Source: RGIG4576 sp045656705 (lineage in GTDB: Bacteria; Bacteroidota; Bacteroidia; Bacteroidales; Muribaculaceae). From it: a DNA stretch of 64,000 nt. The position numbers and the translations under genes were made by a program. Location of the stretch: assembly GCA_045656705.1 (NCBI GenBank), contig JAZORR010000035.1, positions 46,781 through 110,780 of the forward strand. Direction: 5' to 3'. Positions 60,850 to 64,000 of the stretch are shown here, piece by piece (position 1 is the first letter of the stretch; every line of letters begins with the position of its first letter). The notes under the pieces were generated by a model that saw only the letters and a list, made by a program, of their open reading frames with translations, made no database searches and was not told the origin of the DNA.

Positions 60850-61188
60850 ATGAAAAAACTAATTACATCGGTCGTACTGTTGCTCGCAGCCTTTGGCTTT
60901 GCGAGTGAAATCGTTGCACAAAACGGATGGCGTGGTGCACCGACCGAAGTAATAGCCAACAACAATGGTGCTGAATCCAGAACAGCCAACGAGGGCATAG
61001 AAATATCGAGCAAAGATAGTCATATAGTGGTGAAACTACCACAAAAGGCACAGGTGAAGGTGTTTACCATCCTCGGACAACTTGTGTCGCAAGCCGAGCT
61101 GAATGCTGGCACATCTATGCTAAAGATAAGTTCTCGTGGTATATACATCGTGAAAGTGGGTAATATCACTCAAAAAGTGGCTATTTAA
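60850..61188 (+). CDS. Very small secreted protein, essentially a T9SS type A C-terminal domain
   Basis: A 112-residue protein: signal peptide 1-24 (ends IVAQ), a short polar stretch rich in Asn/Glu (about 25-55), then a T9SS type A sorting-like domain: IVVKLPQKAQVKVFTILGQL, then SSRGIYIVKVGN and a final TQKVAI. Nothing else is attached. Normal T9SS cargo carries a large functional domain ahead of this tail. It could be a dedicated surface or shuttle component, a decayed cargo gene, or a filler protein. An in-frame TTG at 60844 adds two residues. Confidence 0.75.
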   Translation: MKKLITSVVLLLAAFGFASEIVAQNGWRGAPTEVIANNNGAESRTANEGIEISSKDSHIVVKLPQKAQVKVFTILGQLVSQAELNAGTSMLKISSRGIYIVKVGNITQKVAI

Positions 61189-61233
61189 ACTACAATTTAA
61201 ACTATAAACATATAAATTCATAAATTAAACCTT

Positions 61234-62259
61234 ATGGAAACTAACACAAACATTGATTGGGCTAACCTATCTTTTGGTTACATGAAGGCCGACTATAACG
61301 TGCGTTGCACTTATAAAGACGGCAAATGGGGAGAAATTGAAGTTTCGGAATCAGAACATCTTAATATACATATTGCTGCAACTTGCCTTCACTATGGTCA
61401 AGAAATATTTGAAGGTATGAAGGCTTTTCGTGGTAAAGACGGAAAAATAAGAATTTTCCGTATGGATGAAAATGCTAAACGCATTCAACGCAGTGCTGAA
61501 GGTATTATGATGGCTCCTATCCCAGAAGAACTTTTCTGTGAAATGGTGAAGAAAGTGGTGAAGCTAAACGAGCGTTTCATTCCACCTTATGGCAGTGGCG
61601 CATCGCTATACATTCGCCCTCTCGAAATAGGTATGACTGCACAAGTGGGTGTGAAACCTGCTACCGAATACACATTCTTGATTTTCGTGACTCCTGTAGG
61701 TCCTTACTTCAAAGAAGGTTTCAAACCAACAAAGGTGGCTGTTTATCGCGAATATGACCGTGCAGCACCTTGTGGTACAGGTCGTTGGAAAGTGGGCGGA
61801 AACTATGCAGCAAGTCTTTCGGCAGGCGAACGTGCCAAGAGCGAAGGCTATTCAGCTGTGCTTTATCTCGACCCTAAGGAAAAGAAATACATCGACGAAT
61901 GCGGTCCAGCAAACTTCTTTGCAATCAAAGATGGTGCGTACATAACTCCTAAATCGGGTTCTATCCTACCTTCGGTAACAAATATGAGTCTTCAACAAAT
62001 TGCTAAAGACCTTGGTATAGAAGTTGAATGTCGCCCTATCGAAATCACCGAATTGGCTGAGTGCCAAGAGGCTGCTGAATGTGGTACTGCTGCAGTGGCT
62101 ACTCCTATCTCTCGCATCGACGATGTTGAAGCTGGCAAGAGCTACACTTTCGGTTCGGACGACGAGGCTGGTCCTGTGACCACTCAACTTTACAATCGCC
62201 TTCGTGCTATCCAACTTGGTGACGAAGCAGATACTCACAATTGGGTAACTATCGTATAA
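61234..62259 (+). CDS. ilvE: Branched-chain amino acid aminotransferase
   Basis: A 341-residue class IV PLP enzyme performing the last step of leucine, isoleucine and valine synthesis and the first of their breakdown. The PLP lysine is Lys186 in RWKVGGNYAAS; LHYGQEIFEGMKAFR near 52 and the ECGTAAVATPI block near 288 are typical of the long (BCAT II) branch. The HD gene follows by 8 bp. Confidence 0.95.
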   Translation: METNTNIDWANLSFGYMKADYNVRCTYKDGKWGEIEVSESEHLNIHIAATCLHYGQEIFEGMKAFRGKDGKIRIFRMDENAKRIQRSAEGIMMAPIPEELFCEMVKKVVKLNERFIPPYGSGASLYIRPLEIGMTAQVGVKPATEYTFLIFVTPVGPYFKEGFKPTKVAVYREYDRAAPCGTGRWKVGGNYAASLSAGERAKSEGYSAVLYLDPKEKKYIDECGPANFFAIKDGAYITPKSGSILPSVTNMSLQQIAKDLGIEVECRPIEITELAECQEAAECGTAAVATPISRIDDVEAGKSYTFGSDDEAGPVTTQLYNRLRAIQLGDEADTHNWVTIV

Positions 62260-62267
62260 TAATACCG

Positions 62268-62813
62268 ATGCTCGACTGCATTAAAATATTAGAAAAATAC
62301 TACTCGCGTGGTAGCGAACTATACAACCTGCTGATTGCTCATAGTCAGCAGGTTGCTAATTTTGCACTCGAAATAGCACATCGCAACCCACAGCTCGAGA
62401 TTGACGGCGACTTTGTGTATGAAGCAGCTATGCTTCACGACATCGGCGTATTCAAAACTCACGCACCATCGATACATTGCGTGGGCGATATGCCATACAT
62501 CTGTCACGGAATAATCGGCAGAGAAATACTCGAAGCAGAAGGACTTCCACGCCACGCACTCGTGTGTGAGCATCACACAGGTAGTGGACTTACTCTCGAC
62601 GAAATCATTGCTCAAGGATTACCTTTGCCTCAACGAGATATGCTCCCTACCACCTTAGAGGAGAAACTCGTGTGCTATGCCGATAAATTCTTTTCAAAGT
62701 CGCGCATAGAGCCAGCTAAACCTTTTGAGAAAGCGCAGGCCGATATGGCACGCTTCGGCGAAGCATCGCTCACACGATTCAACGAACTTGCTACCCTATT
62801 TGGTAAAGCATAA
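62268..62813 (+). CDS. HD domain-containing phosphohydrolase
   Basis: A 181-residue HD-fold protein. AHSQQVANFALEIA near 21, AMLHDIGVFKTHAPS near 48 (the HD pair), CHGIIGREIL near 76 and VCEHHTGSGLT near 95 form a metal-binding HD site. Such small HD proteins act on nucleotides or phosphate esters; substrate unknown. ATG at 62268 chosen; an in-frame TTG at 62241 lies inside ilvE. Confidence 0.88.
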   Translation: MLDCIKILEKYYSRGSELYNLLIAHSQQVANFALEIAHRNPQLEIDGDFVYEAAMLHDIGVFKTHAPSIHCVGDMPYICHGIIGREILEAEGLPRHALVCEHHTGSGLTLDEIIAQGLPLPQRDMLPTTLEEKLVCYADKFFSKSRIEPAKPFEKAQADMARFGEASLTRFNELATLFGKA

Positions 62814-62856
62814 AAAATCCATAGACTAAAAAACATTAATCTATGGATTTTTCTTT
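62812..62856. terminator. Bidirectional terminator between convergent genes
   Basis: A 13-bp stem (62813-62825 with 62840-62852), A-rich before and T-rich after on either strand. Confidence 0.82.
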
Positions 62857-63441
62857 TTATTCTTCACATCTTAAATCTTTTATTTGCTTCAGCACTGCAT
62901 CAAGATTTTTGAACATTTTTCTTTGACGCAATATTTCATAAGTCAATGTTATTGAGATTGATACTGAATACAGTATAACAGTTCCAATATTAAATTTATA
63001 ATCAGTAACCAAGCCCAAAAACAAGATAAATAAGGTTATGCTTGGTATCAACATCAAAGAATTAATTTTTCTAAAGTTTTTTCTAAATATTGAAACTCTT
63101 TCCACTGCATCTATATGACCAAGTGACATCAGCGTTTTAGTATCAAGTTTGCGAAACAATCTTCTATAGAAAATTTGCTCCAGAATCAAAGCCACAGTAA
63201 TAAATATTGATAATGCCAATGGTGCTTTATACAATAAAAGTAATGCAAACAAGATAGGAATAGTTATCAAACTAGCGTTACGATACATTCTGGCAGTCCT
63301 ATCCACATAAGATAGTTTTTGCTTCATTGATTCCTTGATAAGCGTTTCATTTATGATAGTTTGCTTCTCAAGTTTTTCATTAAGAATATCGAATTGAGCC
63401 TTTAGTTCTTCTAATTCTGCGAAATCCATTGTCTTTTCCAT
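62857..63441 (-). CDS. Membrane partner protein of the ECF sigma factor
   Basis: A 194-residue protein with a coiled-coil-like N terminus (FAELEELKAQFDILNEKLEK), then four membrane helices in pairs (about 57-73, 74-92, 128-147, 150-168), and a charged C terminus. In Bacteroidales such proteins commonly follow this class of ECF sigma gene and are candidate anti-sigma or sensor proteins, though the zinc anti-sigma motif is absent. It begins 13 bp after the sigma stop. Start could be Met5 (63429). Confidence 0.72.
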   Translation of the reverse strand: MEKTMDFAELEELKAQFDILNEKLEKQTIINETLIKESMKQKLSYVDRTARMYRNASLITIPILFALLLLYKAPLALSIFITVALILEQIFYRRLFRKLDTKTLMSLGHIDAVERVSIFRKNFRKINSLMLIPSITLFILFLGLVTDYKFNIGTVILYSVSISITLTYEILRQRKMFKNLDAVLKQIKDLRCEE

Positions 63442-63454
63442 AATCTAAAAGTGT

Positions 63455-63940
63455 TTATTTGTTTGACATTGATTTAAGTTGTTCTCTTATGCGAAACAAT
63501 CTTGTTGTTACAGCCGACACGGATATACCCACTATGTTGGCTATATCTTGATATGGCATATTCTCCAGCCAAAGAAGAATGATTGCCCTATCGAAAATAT
63601 CGAGGCGGTTTATCCTGTCGTACAACATTTGAACCTGTTTACTTTGCTCGTCGGTATCGTTGTACAAGTCGATATCGACCGAAAGAGGAATAGTGTGTAC
63701 ACGGCTTTTCTTCTTTCTCTCCATAGTATTGCAAGTATTGAGGCTCACGCGCCAAATCCAAGTTTTTGCACTGCTTTCGCCACGAAAACTCTCAAATCCT
63801 TTCCAGAGATTAATCAGCACCTCTTGATACAGGTCGTTAACCTCATCGGTGTCCTTTGAGAAGAAATAGCAGACGGTATAAATCGTCTTTTTGTATTCCT
63901 TCACCATCTTAGTAAATTCTAATTCAATGTTGTTCATCAC
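63455..63940 (-). CDS. ECF-family RNA polymerase sigma factor
   Basis: A 161-residue sigma-70 family factor with regions 2 and 4 only. Region 2 includes DLYQEVLINLWKGFESFRG and TWIWRVSLNTC; region 4 has LLWLENMPYQDIANIVGISV followed by AVTTRLFRIREQL. The environmental signal is unknown. Its own upstream region holds an ECF-like promoter pattern (63965-63992), suggesting autoregulation. The second Met (63937) is an alternative start. Confidence 0.92.
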   Translation of the reverse strand: MMNNIELEFTKMVKEYKKTIYTVCYFFSKDTDEVNDLYQEVLINLWKGFESFRGESSAKTWIWRVSLNTCNTMERKKKSRVHTIPLSVDIDLYNDTDEQSKQVQMLYDRINRLDIFDRAIILLWLENMPYQDIANIVGISVSAVTTRLFRIREQLKSMSNK

Positions 63941-63964
63941 AATTTAATTAATGTTTCTACTCCT

Positions 63965-63992
63965 TTAGACGCAGAAATGCTCAATTCCTTTC
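63965..63992 (-). promoter_or_regulatory. Possible ECF-type promoter of the sigma operon
   Basis: On the minus strand GAAAGG (63992-63987), 16-bp spacer, GTCTAA (63970-63965) preceded by GC. GTC at -10 is typical of ECF promoters. It lies 24 bp before the ATG. The housekeeping TAnnTTTG pattern is absent here. Confidence 0.4.
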
Positions 63993-64000
63993 AAAATTAA

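Overview
The window is about 64 kb of compact, AT-rich chromosome from a member of the Bacteroidales. The gene content is closest to the Muribaculaceae/Bacteroidaceae side of the order, but genus cannot be fixed from sequence reading alone. Evidence for the lineage: the outer-membrane type IX secretion (T9SS) translocon SprA/Sov and its plug protein; a lipoprotein TamA homologue next to TamB; SusC/TonB-type receptors and a DUF4249 remnant; DUF3109, DUF4491 and DUF695 proteins; a thrA/phosphoglycerate-mutase-like/thrC operon; and promoters that repeatedly match the Bacteroidetes primary sigma pattern TTTG (or TTG), 18-21 bp, TAnnTTTG. There is no rRNA operon, CRISPR array, insertion sequence, integrase or prophage. 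Most of the window is housekeeping genome.

Layout. 1-1.8 kb: the end of an unknown plus-strand gene meets a minus-strand nitroreductase-kdsC-maf operon. 1.9-4 kb: initiator tRNA and class I fumarase. 4-9.8 kb: threonine operon thrA, PGM-like homoserine kinase candidate, thrC, then an RluA-type pseudouridine synthase. 10-15 kb: yqgE, an acetyltransferase, type II pantothenate kinase, recR, a flavodiiron protein, engB and tRNA-Arg(ACG). 15-20.4 kb: a GT2 glycosyltransferase, a decayed DUF4249 gene behind an intact TonB-dependent receptor, and tetR-fabG. 20.5-25.7 kb: DUF695, rmuC, a small membrane protein, a PstS-like lipoprotein and a TPR protein. 25.8-36.1 kb: a subtilisin-like protease with a T9SS sorting domain, ruvA and the 2474-residue sprA. 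36.2-41 kb: L31 type B, DUF3109, fabD, tatA-tatC, an Isf-like flavoprotein and tcdA. 41-43.2 kb: a candidate small RNA, a Ca2+/cation antiporter, tRNA-Arg(CCG) and ung. 43.2-52.1 kb: T9SS plug, then TamL, TamB and VanZ on the minus strand. 52.2-57 kb: two NSS-family transporters around a small membrane protein, then folP-cdaA. 57.1-62.8 kb: an outer-membrane barrel, PAP2 phosphatase, DUF4491, a very small T9SS-tail protein, ilvE and an HD protein. 62.9-64 kb: an ECF sigma factor and its membrane partner.

How the parts relate. Several genes serve the outer envelope: kdsC (KDO for LPS), fabD/fabG (fatty acids), TamL/TamB (outer-membrane assembly), SprA with its plug (T9SS export), and two proteins carrying T9SS-type C-terminal signals that SprA would export. 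The threonine operon and ilvE cover amino-acid synthesis; fumarase and the flavodiiron protein fit an anaerobic gut lifestyle.

No stretch longer than 300 bases lacks a gene. The two longest gaps (upstream of thrA, 9814-10105, and between tcdA and the antiporter, 40994-41288) hold a possible translated leader and a likely small RNA respectively. I see no clearly new multi-gene system. The best leads are the 41.05-41.19 kb small RNA, the mutase-like gene standing in for thrB, the Thr-rich leader in front of thrA, the stripped-down T9SS-tail protein at 60.9 kb, and the DUF4249 gene caught in decay.
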